Positions 42,581 to 55,050 of a stretch of DNA of 64,000 nt are shown in pieces. Source of the stretch: Sciurus carolinensis (lineage: Eukaryota > Chordata > Mammalia > Rodentia > Sciuridae). The translations under genes and the position numbers were made by a program. Positions within the stretch are counted from its first letter, which is position 1; each line of letters begins with the position of its first letter. Below the pieces are notes generated by a model, which saw only the letters and a list, made by a program, of their open reading frames with translations, ran no database searches and was not told where the DNA came from. Location of the stretch: positions 47,377,454-47,441,453 of the forward strand of contig NC_062214.1 in NCBI RefSeq assembly GCF_902686445.1, in the 5' to 3' direction.

Positions 42581-43121
42581 CCAAATGCTGGATAAGCCTG
42601 CTGGCACTGTCTGGAATCTGGGAAATAGAGCATTCTTTGATTTGTGCAAAGGGGTACTCACAAATAATGGAAGTGCTTAGAGCATTTCCCCAATCATACA
42701 CTTAGGAAAACTTGAAGATACACTTCACAGGTCTCACTGAGGACACGTACGGTGATGCTCTGCCAAGAGGGATAAAGGCCAAGGAGACACCAGCACTCAG
42801 TGCTCTCTTTTGTTGTATAGGGAGGGATCCTTGTACTATCTCAACTGAAAAACATTTGTGGTTCAGTCCATTAACACTCTGCCTCTAATTAGTGGATTAA
42901 ATTTAGCAATTATGCCATGAAGCTGAAAAACACAAGTATCCAAGAATTATTCAATATTGAGTGATGTATGGGTGGGAGGAAGAAAAGTTAAAAATGATAG
43001 ATGCATGAAAACACTTAGCTTAATAAAATAGATGTGTCCAAGCCTGTGAGGACAAAGTGAAATACTTAGCTTTCAAAGTTGTCCAAGAGAACTTTTACTT
43101 ATCACCAATCTTCCATATCTA
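42581..43121. other. Unassigned stretch
   Basis: No recognised content. Confidence 0.4.
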
Positions 43122-43402
43122 TGAGGTTCAATATAGTAACCAACCATGTGTGGCCACGGAGCGCCTGACTAAGTCAATTTAAGAACTTAATTTTTTATTT
43201 GGAATTATTTTTTTATTTGGAATTGTATATAAAATGGGAAAAATCCTAGAAAAAAATACAACTTTCAAAAACCAATTCATGAAAGTGGAAAAAACAGAAA
43301 GAGAAAGAAAACTCAATTTTTAATTTTATTTAATCATAATTGTTTTCATTCAATAACCATTTGTGGTTAGTGGCTAGTGTATTAGACTGCACAATGATAT
43401 AG
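43122..43402 (+). mobile_element. hAT-type non-autonomous element (MER3-like)
   Basis: TTCAATATAGTAACCAACCA and CATGTGTGGCCACGGAGC at the left, TTTTTAATTTTATTTAATCA in the middle, and CCATTTGTGGTTAGTGGCTA ... TAGACTGCACAATG at the right form the palindrome-like body. About 100 bp of A/T-rich sequence (about 43200-43310) looks like extra material. Confidence 0.6.
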
Positions 43403-44079
43403 AACTCTTAGGCTAGGAAAGCAAAGATTCATTTATTAAGTTAGCAGCCTTGGGGAATTACTCTTAGAAAAGTTGAGGCTTTAAAAAGTCTTGAGAGAAT
43501 AGTGGGAAAAAGTAATGAAATACCATGAAGACCAGGGCTGGTGAATGGAAATGAGAGTTCTGGAAATCTGCCCAGGCAAAAAGGAAGTATATGTGAAGCA
43601 ATCCTAATGAGACTTTGTAGAGACTAGGGCTCCAAACTTCAGTCCATCAATTTTTTTATTTTAAAAATAAGATCATTGATTTCCAAATAGGATAATCTGG
43701 TGAAATAAACTAGTCAGAGTCTAAGCTGGGTCTACATGTTTACCTCGTGCTTCTGAATTCAAATGGCTCCTCTTTGTGTTTCAACACTGGGCAAAGAATA
43801 AAAGAAGACAATTTAGTTTTTAATCAAAGAGATTGTGTTAGACAACAAAGAAGCATTTCTAACCACAGAGGCCCTAAGGCTGCTAGATCAGATCACCCAG
43901 AGAGCTGCAGCTGCTCCCTGACCTGTCTCCACTGCATGGTATTACTGTAGGAATGCCGCATAGGTGCCCCTGGCACAGTCACCATGGAAGGTAGCTGCTC
44001 TTTGTGGACCCCTTTGGCTCTATGCATAAATCAAATGAAGCAAATCTATAATAGCAAGTCAGATCTAGAGACTCTAGAA
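43403..44079. other. Unassigned stretch
   Basis: No gene or repeat recognised. Confidence 0.4.
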
Positions 44080-44297
44080 CAATGATTCTCATCTGGGTCC
44101 CCAAAAGGGCATTCAGCAAGGATTTGGAGACATTTTTGGATGTCTCAACTGGTTGGGGGAAATACACTATTTACTGCCATCCAATAAGTAGCAACCACGG
44201 AGGGATACTCCTGAATATCTTACAATACACAGGGGCAGCTCCCTACCACAAATAATTATCCTGCCCAAAGCATCAGTCTCCAGGCTAAGAAACCCTG
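44080..44297 (+). mobile_element. MER20 hAT-Charlie element
   Basis: A near full-length copy: CAATGATTCTCATCTGGGTC, GGAGACATTTTTGGATGTCT, ATCTTACAATACACAGGGGC, CAAATAATTATCCTGCCC and a terminal CTAAGAAACCCTG. Confidence 0.82.
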
Positions 44298-45639
44298 CTC
44301 TAGATTAATATGGGTCTATAAAAATTAAATTCCCACCATGGCATTCTCTGTCATGTGGAAAACAGCAAGAATCTTACTCTGTCAAATAAGTGGTTTAAAA
44401 AAGTCTTCTGTACTTACTCTAGCATCTGAGTGGTCCAAAGAGACCTGATAAGGAGGATTTTATGTTGTTATTGATTATAACAAGCCATGACATCATCATG
44501 ACACACATACCTGCACACACTAGTTCAAATTTCAGCCCACAGTTCAGGCACGTAAGAAATCATACTCAATGCTCTTCTTTACATCAACCCAGTATGGGCA
44601 TGGGGACAACAAATACAGACACCACTTTCAAGAGATAGTTAGTGAAAGAAAAGCAAGAAAAGTGGTACAGGGGGACATGAACTTAATAATTCATTAAAGG
44701 ATAATAATTTTAAAGTTGGAAATTATGGCTCAGATAAATCTAAAATGAGCATGCATCAAAGATTTTATTCAACTCCTTAATTAATGAAGGAAGGAAGGCA
44801 TCACCATCGGTTCTGAGAAGAATCCAAGCTCCTACATTTAAATGTCTGCATCAAGAATGCAGAAATGAACACACAAATAGATGTGAAACTGGCTTTTGTT
44901 GGGGAAGGGAATTCATTGTCCTTACACAAAGCAGAATTTGAATAGATGCTGTACGCATGAATAAATGTTGTTTCATTGCTATCAGTTGTCCACTACTTCT
45001 AGATACCAAATAGCTCAAAATCAATGGAAAGTGCAAAGCCACCAATGAATTGAATAAACAGAAAAGGTATGTTTGGCCAATGCCTCATTTTCTATAAAAG
45101 ACACTCAGAAAACTTTCATTCATTACAAAGTCCTTCATAATTTTTCCTACAGGAGTTTTTTTTTTTTTTTTGTGGTTGTTGCTTAAGGGAAGAATATGAC
45201 ATGTTTTTATGCTGACTGGAATGATGGGGAAATTTGATGAATCAGGAAGGAGAGGGGAGAATTGCAATGAAAATATTCCTGAATATGTGAGGACATGAGA
45301 TGCAATCAACAAGCTACAGGGCTGGACTGAGTTCACAGCAGGGTATCAAATGCAATAAGAAAGAAGGGAGAGGAGGTGAACCACATATAGGTGGTCAGTA
45401 CCCATGCTGGTGGGGAAGAATGTAATTTCCTTCTAATAAATCTGCTTCCTCAAGGAAATAGAATGAAGGTGAAGTGGATGGAGAGGATGATAGACATTTA
45501 GCAATGACTATTACATCAAATGGCCATCCTTGTAAGACTAAAAATATATAGAATAGGGAAATTGAGTGGAGTAGGTTGGAATTGGTAAAAGCCAACTGGG
45601 GTCAAATTACTTTATGACATGACCAGAATAAGTAGCAAA
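44298..45639. other. Unassigned stretch
   Basis: A T-run lies at 45155-45171. Otherwise nothing recognisable. Confidence 0.4.
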
Positions 45640-45760
45640 GGGTTAAACAAATAGAGCAATGGAACTGAAATGAGAACCCAGAAAAAGATGCATAAAAATA
45701 GACCCAACTGATTTTTTTAAACAAAGATACAAAACAATTCAATGGATGTTCAGTTATGCT
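45640..45760 (+). mobile_element. Old L1 ORF2 fragment
   Basis: GAACCCAGAAAAAGATGCA, CCCAACTGATTTTTTTAA and AACAATTCAATGGATG follow the order of an L1 ORF2 C-terminal region. Confidence 0.5.
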
Positions 45761-45845
45761 GTGGGTCAAGAAGACATTTAAGATTCTTTCAAAAGTTTCA
45801 TGACCCCCTTGTGTATGCAGCATCCTGGGAGTATCAGAAGGTGAA

Positions 45846-46218
45846 TATAATGGTTTAGATCTTAAATATTCCCCAAAGGTCTTTGTGTTGAAGGCTTTGT
45901 CCCCAGCTGATGGAACTAAGGGAAGTGGTGGAATCATTAGGTGAGCTGTAGTGAAAAGCAGATATGGTATTGGTAGCATGATCCTCTTGGACAGGATATT
46001 CAGATTCCAGTTCCTTTCTCCCTTTTTATTCTCTGGCCATGATGAGGTGAGTAGCCTCCTCCACAACACACTCCTGCCACCATGACATACTGCATCACCA
46101 CAAGCCCAAAATTGACTGAGCCAACTGTGGTCTAAAATCATGAGCCAAAATAAACCTTTGCTCCTTTTAAGTTGATTATCTCCAGTATTTTATCACAGTG
46201 ACAGAAAGCTGACAAGCA
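45846..46218 (+). mobile_element. ERVL-MaLR solo LTR
   Basis: TATAATGGTTTAGATCTTAA, GAAGGCTTTGTCCCCAGCTG, GGCCATGATGAGGTGAGTAG, CCAAAATAAACCTTTGCTCC and GACAGAAAGCTGACAAGCA. Confidence 0.85.
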
Positions 46219-47002
46219 GCAAATGACCTAGCTTCCACACATGAGGGTTTCTCACAATGGAGGGAAGAGTAAGGCAGATGCAGAAACCATTGTACACTTC
46301 TCTGTATTAGAAGGCATATTCAGTAGGTGATGCAGAATCAAGGTGCAGTAAGTGAGATGTTAAAGTTAGAAGAAGTCTCTGCTATCACATCATGAGAATC
46401 TTCTTTAAGATCGGTAAGTCTTTAGTTGGCTTAAAATAAGGAGACCAGATACCAAATACTGATGGCCCAGTAGGGGACACACAAGCTTTCCCAACCTAAG
46501 ACAAGGAGAGATGAAGGTGAAAACAACTGCAGGTTATATGTGCTTTCTAACCAGGACACAAAGGACTACATGATGTCAATTTTAGACATTTTTTTCCCAA
46601 GAAGGCTGGTGATTTATGTATATATGTAAAATTACTCAACTCTTAAAAGTTGGTAACTAGTTTTTAAATATATAAAACATTGTATTTGCCATAAAAGGCA
46701 TTCTGTTAAGCTGCCAGTTTGTGGCCCAAGGTGCAGAGAAGCAGGAAGTATTTCAGATAGTGAAACCACCCTTAGCCAAGGCTGGAGGTGGCAATCAAGG
46801 ATCAGCAGGAGGCTGATTAGTGCTGGAAGTGGCTGTACAGCAAAGTGCACATGATAAACACTCTTCTGGCAAGCCTCCCTGTGCCAAGAGGGGAAAAGGA
46901 GTCAGACTCTCTGGGCAGTGAGGATCACTGGAGACACTGACAGAAGGGAAGAACCTACCTGAGTTTTTATGGGAACATTTGCCCCAAATGTCCAGTGCCC
47001 CA
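46219..47002. other. Unassigned stretch
   Basis: Nothing recognisable. Confidence 0.4.
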
Positions 47003-47676
47003 CTTAGGTAGGCAGTATGGAAAGGTGACTTAGAAGATGGGCTCTGGGCTACACTTCCTAGACTGGCTCCACATTTATGACCTGTGCAATCTTGAGCAAG
47101 TTACTTAACTTCTCCATGCCTGTTTGCTCATGTCTCTCATAGTAATAGGAATGCTTAGTATTTGTGAGAATTAAATGTGCTGTGATTTGGATATGAGGTA
47201 TGCCCCCAAAGTTCATATATTAATGCAGAAATGTTCGGGGATGAAATGATTACACTGTAAGAGCAGAAACCTAATAAGTCCTTCCTATTTTGAATAGACA
47301 GGGTGGTTTCTGTAGGCAGATGGGGCATGACTGGAGAAGGTAGGTCACTGGGCACATGCCCTGGAAAAGTACATCTTCTCTGTGGTCCCTCCACTCCTCT
47401 CTCTGCTTTTTGGTCACCATGAAAAAAAAGAAGCTTTCCCTCACCATGCTCTTCCAATGTGATGTGCTTCCTAATCTTGAGCCCAGAGCAATTGAGTCAA
47501 CCCACCATGGACTGAACCTGATATCATGAACCAAATTAAACTTTCCTTCCTCTAAGTTGTTCTCATCAGGTAATTTGATAACAGCAACACAAAGTCGATC
47601 ACCACAAATGGGTTCACAGGTATAAATTCTGACAGTATCCCTGACACATAGTAAGTATTCAATAAATATCTACTCT
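47003..47676 (+). mobile_element. MIR SINE split by a MaLR LTR
   Basis: Left part: TTGAGCAAGTTACTTAACTT, CATGCCTGTTTGCTCATG, GAGAATTAAATG (to 47177). Right part from 47607: CAGTATCCCTGACACATAGT and AAGTATTCAATAAATATC. Together they make an almost complete MIR. Confidence 0.82.
47178..47606 (+). mobile_element. ERVL-MaLR solo LTR inserted in MIR
   Basis: Starts TGCTGTGATTTGG, contains GAAGGTAGGTCACTGGGCAC and CCACCATGGACTGAACC, and ends GTCGATCACCACA. AATG precedes and follows it; AAATG is possible, depending on which A is assigned to the LTR. A 4-5-bp duplication suits ERVL-type integration. Confidence 0.85.
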
Positions 47677-50279
47677 TATGAAAAACAATTTGCTTTTCAT
47701 AAGTTAAAGGCTTCCTGAAAATTTAGCCCTAGAACTTGCTTTGCAGATTTTTTCTTGTGCCTTCAAACTATAAATGAACTGTATTTTAAAAATAAGACTT
47801 GGACTTACTAAAGAGCAAAGAGAGGAGCCAGGGACAAGAGACGTTTGTTACCAACCAAATTCTCTAACTTTCCTAGAAAGTAGCAGAGTCAATACCTACC
47901 CCAGAGCTTCAGAGAATTTCCCACCCTGCTTTGATAAATGAAGCCCCTTTTGTCTCAGTTGGGATCACCTCCAAAGTCAGTGTTGGATGCTGGTGATTGA
48001 GTTGGGCAGTAGATTAGATACAGGGGATTCATTTGGAAGGTAACTTAGTTGCAGGTGGTTTAGTTGAGAGATCTTAAAGAAGCACTGAAAGCAAGTGGGG
48101 TCAGTGGGACACAGAAGTGGGAGGGAGATTATCGCCATATAAGACTGGGTGCCAACCAATGGATACTCCCTCCAAGTTGCTCCATCAAGAACAGAGAAGT
48201 TGGGGTATTTGTCACTGACTCACATCCCATTTTGGATAAAGACAATTCCTAGCAGCAATCTTCCCCATATGAGGGTGCTGGAGAAAAATCCCAGCAGAGA
48301 TTCAGAAAGAGGCAGTCACCTGGAGTTGGCAGATGCCAGCATGCACAGGATCTTCTTGCAGAACTTCAGGTGAACCAAATCAGGGCAGAGGAACAAGAGC
48401 GCCTAGACCCCACAGTTCCCAAACAGACTCCGTCCCTGTGCAGATTGCTTTAGGAAGATCTTTTTTTGTTGCAAGAAACAGACTCATTTAGGTCTCAGGT
48501 CAATGCAGCTTATTGCAGGATGCAGCTAATGGGGCTTATTGTGCAGACTTTATGAAGCTCAGCTAATGGGACTTTTTAAGACTGCAGACTTTATGGCAAG
48601 GGGGCAAGGACTAAGCACAGACATAACTGTACAGCTCAGCTAACTAATTCCATCTCCTGGAGTCCTAACAGCCAAATCCCAGCAGATAAAAGTTATAGAG
48701 CCTTCTTGGGTTAATGAGCTCCATTTGGTAGGGGTTGGAGTACTTAAGTTGGCAGTTCCAGAAGAAGAGCCTGAGAACATGATTTGTGGGCAATGTGTGC
48801 CTCATAAGGGAGTGAGGCAAACAGGACTGGGGCAGAGGAGTGGAGGTGCCAGGTAACAGTGGATTTCAGACTAAGATGACACAGGCAGCAGCATCTGATA
48901 CTTCCAGGAAATCTGAAGGGAAAGGCTGCCTCAGACTATGTCCCGACTTGAGACTTTGCACTCCAGCACTAACACTGTCAGGGGCCACCCAGGGGAGAAA
49001 TAAATGCCTGGAGGCATGAGATGTTGATTGGTTCCATTGTCTCCGGGTTGTTCTGAAGAGTCAGATGCAAACTGTTGAAAAGACCCTGAAGTCAAGGGAA
49101 GTTACATTGACACAGTGACAGGAACCCAGAGCTGGGTAGACATCAACATTACCACTAGGGGTGGGAGTCAAGGCTGTACAGCAGGGTGAAAATCACAATG
49201 TGTGAAACATGGTTCACCACACCATCATATATAGGACCTGGGCTGATGGTGGATCCAAGAGATGGGCACTTGAGAGACAGGGCTACAAAATCACACCTAG
49301 ATAGTAACTCCAGGTATAACTGACAATAAGGCAATTAAGTGTATTTTCATGCCATTGGTGGTTATCTGCCAGTCACAATTAACCTTATGAAAACTCCGGT
49401 TTGAAGGCTATTGCTTGTGGTTGATTTGTAGGCTTTGCATAAAATGTCAGCATTGCTGTTTTTTGTGTCACAGTTTCTACTTTCCTTTGGGTTAAGAATG
49501 TGGCACCTTCAAAGACACTTACTAAAGGCATAAAATTGTGCAAAAAAACTTCACTTGTTGATGAGCATCTTAACTTTGTTTTCTGGCATCGAGCTTTGGT
49601 GGGAGCCTTGGGGACAGTGTCAGCATCTGAGGATGGAGAGGGGTGCTGACAGGGAAGATGACAGTTGAACATTATGACCAGCGTCCTGGGATGCTGCTGA
49701 GCCAACCTGGCCGTAGTCACAGCTGGGGCTTGTCAAGAGGGCAGAAAGATCAAAATAGGGAAAAAAAATGAGGATACTTTTCTCAATCACTGAAATACAA
49801 CCATAATTTGGGAAATTTTAAAGACATACTCTGCAAAATACTTGGCTTCCTTTCAGTTGTTGATTGGAGCAAGTTTTAGTGGGTTCTTTAGAGGTCCCAC
49901 AGGAGGATGGTGAGGTTGAGGATGAGGAACTCGGGCACAGGCCCAGAGCCCACATGGCCATCCACACCCTTCCCTCTGCACTTATTTCCAGGCCCTTTCA
50001 CATCTCGAGTATCAGCTGTGGCTCATTCCTCTGGGGGACACTGCACACTTCGGTGAAGGTCTAACCAGCTGATACCTTCCCACTCTAGCTGCATCAGTGG
50101 GAGCCCTTCTACCCCTATTTCCCCAGCAGCAGAACCAACCAGCTACCTTCACACCCTTTTCTTCTCCCCAGAGGAACCCAAGTTACCACGGACAGCTCAG
50201 AAAGGCAATTCCAGGAGAGCAGAGCACCGTCCACACACGACACTGCTCATTCACCCTGCATCTTGCAGCACACTGGGGG
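47677..50279. other. Unassigned stretch
   Basis: About 2.6 kb without a certain repeat or gene. The 48440-48900 part has LTR-like simple internal repetition (GCAGCTAATGGGGCTTATTG, CAGCTAATGGGACTTTTTA), but no boundaries were found. No coding frame looks real. Confidence 0.4.
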
Positions 50280-50385
50280 ACCAATTTTCAGAGGGTAACA
50301 GAGATAGGCTTATGATCTGTTCAAGATCAGGTTCCTCAAACAGAAAGCCAGTCATTTGTGTGTGAACTCCACCTCCTTTTGGTTA
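50280..50385 (-). mobile_element. MIR SINE fragment
   Basis: CAATTTTCAGAGGGTAACAG, CTGTTCAAGATCAGG and GTGTGAACTCCACCTCC resemble antisense MIR. Confidence 0.45.
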
Positions 50386-50389
50386 TAAC

Positions 50390-50570
50390 AGTGGTTCTCA
50401 AACAGTGTTGGAGTGAACTTCAGGACTTGTGAACACCCAGTTGGGGCCTCAAGATACTGTGGGCTTGAGCCTAAGGATTTTCTCTCACATAGCACTGATA
50501 CTTTGAAATGCAAAAGTGGTACATTCAATGTAAGTTCCTGATCATGGCTTTTCACACCTCTCTCAAAAGG
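50390..50570 (+). mobile_element. Possible hAT-Charlie fragment
   Basis: Begins with the hAT terminal repeat CAGTGGTTCTCAAACAGTG. The rest is too diverged to name. Confidence 0.4.
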
Positions 50571-50577
50571 TTTTCCC

Positions 50578-50665
50578 TTTATATATATGAATATACATAA
50601 AAATGTGTGTATATTCTATATATATGAATATACAGAAAACCTTTGAATATATATAAAATTTTGTA
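50578..50665. repeat. AT-rich microsatellite
   Basis: TA/TG-rich tract with repeated ATATGAATATACA units. Confidence 0.85.
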
Positions 50666-51459
50666 GTTATGATTCTTAACCAAAGACATCTTCATGAATG
50701 GACTTAGTTTATTTTTTCTATGTAAATCACTTTATTAAACTGTTGAGCATTTTTGAAAATTTTTATTATACTTTCAAAATTTTTATTACATTTTTTAAAT
50801 GACCGTATTTACAGTCACTCTTAACACTCCTGAAAATACCCAAAGTAGAAGAACAAATGAGTTATAAAAATAATTTTTTAAAACCTGCTTTTCACACATG
50901 CTGTGAAAGCAGCTGCCAAGTTCAGTGCAAGTTTCTGTACCATCATAAATTGTAGGAGGTTCTAGTGTAAAGACTCAAGGAGATCAGGGAAAAGGAAAAA
51001 GCAACTACTGTCCCAGTGTCAATTTTATTTTGGAGAATTTTTCTGGTATGTGCTGTTGATTGAAAGTCCTAAGATAAGAGTAATGACTTGTCAACTGCAG
51101 ACCGATCTCCACGGAACACAGTAAGTGCTGATGCTCCTTAAAAAGCTGAGGACAAGTCAAGCTCCCAAACATACTGCATAACAAAGTCCCCTCCTGTTTT
51201 ATAGCAGAAAGTAACTCTGAGCAGTGATGCCCAGGAGGTTGATTAGGACCTGTATGCTGTTTTCTTCACTTTTTTTGGTAAGGACACATCGTCATCAGTC
51301 ACATACTTCCCATTGCCATAGCAAGTCTCCCCCGCTTCCTTCTTCCACCTGTAAACTTGCTGAGCTGTCTAATAGGTTCTGGACCTTTCTGACTTCCAAT
51401 TTTCCTCCCCAAGATGCTACTCTCCTACACACTGTTCTTGTCTCCTAGGATCTGATGAT
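50666..51459. other. Unassigned stretch
   Basis: Nothing recognised. Confidence 0.4.
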
Positions 51460-51719
51460 ATGGCTTAGATTTGTGCCCCAAAGATTCCTGTTTAGAAACT
51501 TGGGTCTCCAGTGTGGAGAAGTGGGAAGTGGTGAAAACTGTGAGAGATGGAGCCTCCTGAGAGGTGGTTAGGGGATTGAGAAACTGCCCTCATGGGACCC
51601 CAGAGCTCTCTCTGGGAAAATCTTCACGAGTTAACTGTGATCCACGAGTTAACTTTTTCTCCTCTATGTTGTCCTTATGAGGTCTCTTGATCAAAGGAAC
51701 ACAAAAGCTGATTAAAACA
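51460..51719 (+). mobile_element. ERVL-MaLR LTR
   Basis: GATATGGCTTAGATTTGTGC, GTGGAGAAGTGGGAAGTGGT, and an end at CAAAAGCTGATTAAAACACA. A small duplication of CACGAGTTAACT occurs at 51626 and 51642. Confidence 0.65.
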
Positions 51720-52046
51720 CACTCTAATTCCCAACTCCACTCCTGTGCTTTCCTCATCAGTTAAGACTGCCCATCTCTTTGGTGTGAAGATCTGCCTTCT
51801 GGTTCAGCATTTCTTCCATCATGTGACTTCTCTAGGTCTGCTTCTGCTATTCCTTGCTGGTCCTTCAGCAGCTGCCTGCCTGAGTGATCCCACTACTCTT
51901 TCCCTTTTGTCCATTGATGCATCCAGCTGACCTGGCCGGAGATCACCTTCCTCCTTGTAACCGCTCAGAACCACAGATGTCACAGTCTATTTTACACAGT
52001 TGGTTATCTCAGGTGCTTTTCATGGTGATGGAAAGTTGACTAACAA
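51720..52046 (+). mobile_element. Second MaLR LTR 3' part
   Basis: CAGTTGGTTATCTCAGGTGC, GGTGATGGAAAGTTGACTAA: a second MaLR 3' end directly behind the first. Confidence 0.5.
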
Positions 52047-53619
52047 AGAAGGGAAAAAGTCACATCTTCATTTTTACTAACCTAAAGCTGAAATTTGGCA
52101 TTTCCTTCATCATAAATCAAAGCAACAAGCCAGGGTTCTATTATCATGACCTGTGACTTTATCTTCAATAGAAATCAGAGATGTTTTTATATCATGTCAT
52201 ACATTTAAATATCTTAAAATACTATTCATGCTTCCACTGCCGTGAAATCGCAGAAGTTATGACACCTGTCATGGGAAACTGCTCTTGATGACTAATAAAG
52301 GGCATGTAGATTTCTGTGCTTATGTAGTTGAGTGGTTGTGTTTCAGTGGAATTCATTTCTCATTAAATGCTACATATTTTATTTTAAGCACGTGACAGCA
52401 TTCTTTTGAGAAAGGGTCTGTACGTGATTCACCAGATGACCAAAGGAGTAGTCCATGGCAAAAGAAAAGGTTCAGTCCCCATATCTGGACATATCCTGTG
52501 AATGGTAGCAGACTGCCCTTAAAATACATAACCTGTCTCTTATGTAAACATGGTACAATGCAGTCAAGCTGTCAGGTACCAATTAAAAGCAAATCAAAAG
52601 TTTGGAGTAGGGAACTTATATGGGAACTATAGGAATTGAGAGGAGAGTGGACAGGGGTAGGGGTGGGGAGCTGCTTGTATTAATATTCTGATCTACATAA
52701 GCTTCCCCTCGATTTTCTCCATATGCCAGAGTATCTAAACCTGTGCCCACCCTATAGGCTGCCATGAGGACCAGCATCATCACATTCAGAATATTCTAGA
52801 ATCCAGAGATGGTAGAAGGCAGAGGAAGAAAGCCATCATACCCTCTTGGGGAAAAAAGCTAAAACAAAGGAGATATTTAAAGTATTATCAGGAGATATTC
52901 AGAAGCCAATGACAGTAGTCAAACGATCAATGGTCAGATAAACAGGGACATTTCAGTAGCCCACCCTCAATGAGGGTGCAAACTTCAAACTGTTAACCTC
53001 TGTGTCAGGCCATAAAGAAAACTAGCACATTTGAACATTAGACAAATAGGGCAATTAAGGCAACACTAGCCAACTGGAGAGGTCAAGAAACAAAATAGAA
53101 ATCTGGAACTCTTAAAAAGTATAAACCAAAAAAATAAAAAAATAAAAAAGTGTAAACCACTGTCCACCTCTGGGCAGACCATCCTGCCTGGCAAGGAACA
53201 CTGTTAGAAGTGGTTTAACCAAAATTCAATAGTAAGAGGGGCTGACAACAGTCCAATAAAGAGAGACCACCATAAAGTTGTATGCATGGGTGAGTGTAGG
53301 GTTCTGTAAATCCCACTGAGCTTCTGGAAAGCATGGAGCTGCTCTACCATTGACAAAACTAGTAAAGAACTGAGAACTGAGGTTCACCAAGAAACTGCAC
53401 TCTGTCAGGGAGAGACTCCAGCAATGGCTGCATGAGCTGTGGGGGAGCACACACAGTTGGGTCAGCTGTCTCTCAGCTAGGAATGGTGCAGATCTAGGCA
53501 CAGCTCAGCCTTGGCATTCAGGGACATGCATTTCAGATACTTTTAATACCCTATGCAGCCATCACCACTTTTTTCACACCTAATTCCTTTTATGCTCCAG
53601 TGGGTCCTGCCAGTCACTT
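52047..53619. other. Unassigned stretch
   Basis: An A-rich AAAAATA tract lies near 53129-53150. Otherwise nothing is recognisable. Confidence 0.4.
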
Positions 53620-54030
53620 TCTATGGCTTATTCCTGTAAGAACTCAGAAACCACTCTGGACACAGGAATTCACATAAGAGGGTTTATGAAGCAAAAAGAG
53701 TGTCTCCCTGCAGGGTAAGAGGGAAAATGAGAGGAAAAGAGAAAGGGCATGCGCAAGAGAGAGTGTGAAAAGTGAGGAGGAGAGAAAAAGAAAAGTGAGT
53801 AGGAGAGAGAAAGCATGAAAGTGAGGAGAAGAAGAGAGAGAAAATGGCAGGGAGCTATCCTTAAACAGTCAAATTCTGTGGGCTAACAGGACCAATAACA
53901 GAGAAGGATATTTGCAGTCAATGAACCAATAGCTAGCTAGGATGTTCACAGACTGACAAGAAGTTGGGAGGCGGGGAAATGACTGCAGCATAAGGGCGGG
54001 GGAGCAGCTTTATATTATATTACAATTCCC
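53620..54030 (-). mobile_element. Possible LTR with purine-rich tract
   Basis: GAGA-rich repeats at 53700-53850 lie between TGTAAGAACTCAGAAACCAC and a CCAAT-containing stretch (GGACCAATAACAG, GAACCAATAGC). The architecture suggests an antisense ERV LTR; boundaries are not resolved. Confidence 0.35.
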
Positions 54031-54654
54031 ACTGACTTTTTTCAATTTAAGAATTAAGAAATTTAACAAAGAAAGAAAGGGTTGGATTAAAAAAGTTTGT
54101 TTGTATATTGTTTTATTGTTGTATATTGTTTTAGGAACTCAAAGAACATTTCCCATAGAAACAATGGAGATAAAGCATAGGGTGAGATGACTCTCTTCCT
54201 TCTCCCTTCACCCAAAAAGATTTAACCTGATATTCTGAAAGCACAGTATATTTTATCATTAAAATGTTCCTGAAACAATTACTTTGTTAATGGAAGAGTA
54301 ACCCAATGCTTTCCCTGCTCACTTCCTGAAATAATGCATTTTAAGTTGAAACTTGGATGTCTAATATTTTTGTAGGAAAGTGCAGTAGTCTTAAAATATG
54401 TCCCCCCAAGTTCTTTGCTCTCCTCTTTTTAAGAGGTAAGTCTGTGTTTCCTCCTCCCCTTTAATCTGGACTCTGTTACTACTTGTCTAAAAAACTGTAA
54501 CAGAAAGGATACTTGGCCAATTAATTTTATGAAGATATTATTATCCTGATGCCCCAGTGAAACAGACATAGCCCCTAGTTTATGTATGTAGGCAAGGTTT
54601 GTCAACTAGTAGAATTCATGGCAGCATCATTGAACTTTCCATTGGTCAATATAC
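54031..54654. other. Unassigned stretch
   Basis: Includes a direct repeat of TTGTATATTGTTTTA near 54109-54132. No gene seen. Confidence 0.4.
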
Positions 54655-54657
54655 CTA

Positions 54658-55050
54658 TAATAGTCTGCTAGGGTTGCAGCAACAAACTTCCACACTGGCT
54701 GGCTTAAACAACAGCAATTTACTTTCTCACAGTTCTGGAAGACAGATGTCCAAGTTCAAGGTGCTAGCAGAGTTGGTGTCTTCTGAAAACTCTCTTCTTG
54801 ACTTGTAGATGATACTTTCTCTCTGTCTTCTCATGATGCTTCCTCTGTGTGTGTTTGATGTCTCTGGGTTCAAATTTTCTCTTCTTACAAAGACAGTAGT
54901 CATGTTAGATATAAGGGACCACTTGACTGCCTTATTTTAATTAATCATCTCTTTGAGGCTATGTCTCTAAATGTCACCACATTCTGAGGTTGTAGGGGTT
55001 GGATTTCAACATGTGAATTTCAGAGAGAACAGAATTCAGTCCATAACAAT
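54658..55050 (-). mobile_element. MLT1D-like MaLR LTR
   Basis: TAGTCTGCTAGGGTTGCAGC, CTTAAACAACAGCAATTTAC, TCTCACAGTTCTGGAAGACA, CACATTCTGAGGTTGTAGGG, CAGTCCATAACA: antisense MLT1 order, with a near-complete span. Confidence 0.85.

Noticed and set aside
45602..46141. Minus-strand open frame of 179 residues, the longest outside the young L1
   Set aside because: It runs antisense through a MaLR LTR and an old L1 fragment. No domain is recognisable and repeat sequence accounts for most of it.
49864..50315. Possible small exons (66 and 72 residues) in a GC-richer patch
   Set aside because: No splice-site arrangement or domain was convincing; MIR-like traces explain part of it.
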